Shown: positions 8,922 through 9,091 of the stretch, piece by piece
Position numbering within the stretch: position 1 is the stretch's first letter
Layout: each line of letters opens with the position of its first letter
Assembly: GCA_903854805.1 (NCBI GenBank)
Contig: CAINXK010000541.1
Span: 1 to 9,091 of the forward strand
DNA from: an uncultured Anaerolineae bacterium
GTDB lineage: Bacteria; Chloroflexota; Anaerolineae; Anaerolineales; Villigracilaceae
DNA: 9,091 nucleotides
Reading direction: 5' to 3'
Notes under the pieces: generated by a model
Database searches by the model: none
What the model was told of the DNA's origin: nothing
The model's input: only the letters and a program-made list of their open reading frames with translations
Position numbers and translations under genes: made by a program

Positions 8922-8930
8922 GTTATAACA
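8922..8930 (-). promoter_or_regulatory. Possible extended -10 promoter of the kinase gene
   Basis: On the minus strand this reads TGTTATAAC, that is TGn followed by TATAAC, one base from the TATAAT consensus with the extended -10 TG. No good -35 box lies 16-18 bases upstream, which an extended -10 can tolerate. It would give a leader of about 100 bases. GTTATAAC is also a perfect 8-bp palindrome. Predicted by eye only, in AT-rich DNA where such matches are common. Confidence 0.3.
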
Positions 8931-9008
8931 GATTAAACTATTGTTCTACGAATTTGAAAGGTTTACTCATTGTTATTTCATAAAACGCAGTGGAGCATAA
9001 CGAATTAA

Positions 9009-9072
9009 GGATTGATGCGGCGTGGATAACGAAAGTCTAAAAAGGGGCAACTATGCGCCGCCGCATCTGTCC
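9009..9072. repeat. 14-position stem with 36-base loop at the right edge
   Basis: Bases 9009-9022 pair with 9059-9072; the inner 9 bp (GATGCGGCG / CGCCGCATC) are perfect, and the outer five have one T-T mismatch and one T-G pair. A competing short hairpin, ATGCG (9053-9057) with CGCAT (9062-9066), overlaps the 3' arm. No T-run follows on either strand. It is flanked by GCATAAC (8995-9001) and GTTGAAC (9075-9081), which resemble integron attC core sites only loosely. It may be a dispersed repeat or a 3' structure of a gene beyond the right edge. Confidence 0.5.
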
Positions 9073-9091
9073 AAGTTGAACTAAGCCGCAC

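Noticed and set aside
1..9091. CRISPR array, tRNA or rRNA genes, transposase
   Set aside because: No regularly spaced direct repeats, tRNA-like cloverleaf, rRNA segment or transposase motif was seen by eye on either strand.

Overview
The window holds two very large sensory signalling genes, both read leftward on the minus strand, about 1 kb apart. It has no tRNA, rRNA, CRISPR array, transposase or phage gene that I can see. Base composition is balanced in the genes and clearly AT-richer in the leader at 8820-9000. The soluble multi-PAS architecture, the absence of membrane segments and the C/G-rich palindromic repeats between the genes are compatible with an environmental bacterium with large sensory repertoires. 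Chloroflexota (Anaerolineae) is my best guess, but only an inference at low confidence; a proteobacterium cannot be excluded.

Layout, right to left in the direction of transcription. At 8814-9091 there is an upstream region with a long-loop hairpin at the far right, a plausible extended -10 promoter and an A/T palindrome in the presumed leader. At 3591-8813 there is a complete 1740-residue cytoplasmic hybrid histidine kinase: five PAS, GAF, two PAS, HisKA, HATPase, two receiver domains and HPt. At 2566-3590 lies about 1 kb with no convincing gene but an unusual density of inverted repeats, including a cluster of palindromes at 3143-3333 and a three-arm switch-like structure just upstream of the next gene. 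At 1-2565 are the first 855 codons of a second multi-PAS protein (six complete PAS modules and part of a seventh). It runs off the left edge, so its output domain is not visible.

How they may work together: the kinase carries every element of a complete His-Asp-His-Asp-type relay except a final DNA-binding or enzymatic response regulator, so it must signal to a partner outside the window. The second protein is co-oriented and built from the same kind of PAS string; its output (kinase or cyclic-di-GMP domain) would decide whether the pair forms one pathway. The 1 kb gap and its hairpins argue against simple co-transcription. I do not see a clearly new biological system. The most unusual material is the non-coding structure between the genes and the altered first receiver domain of the kinase.
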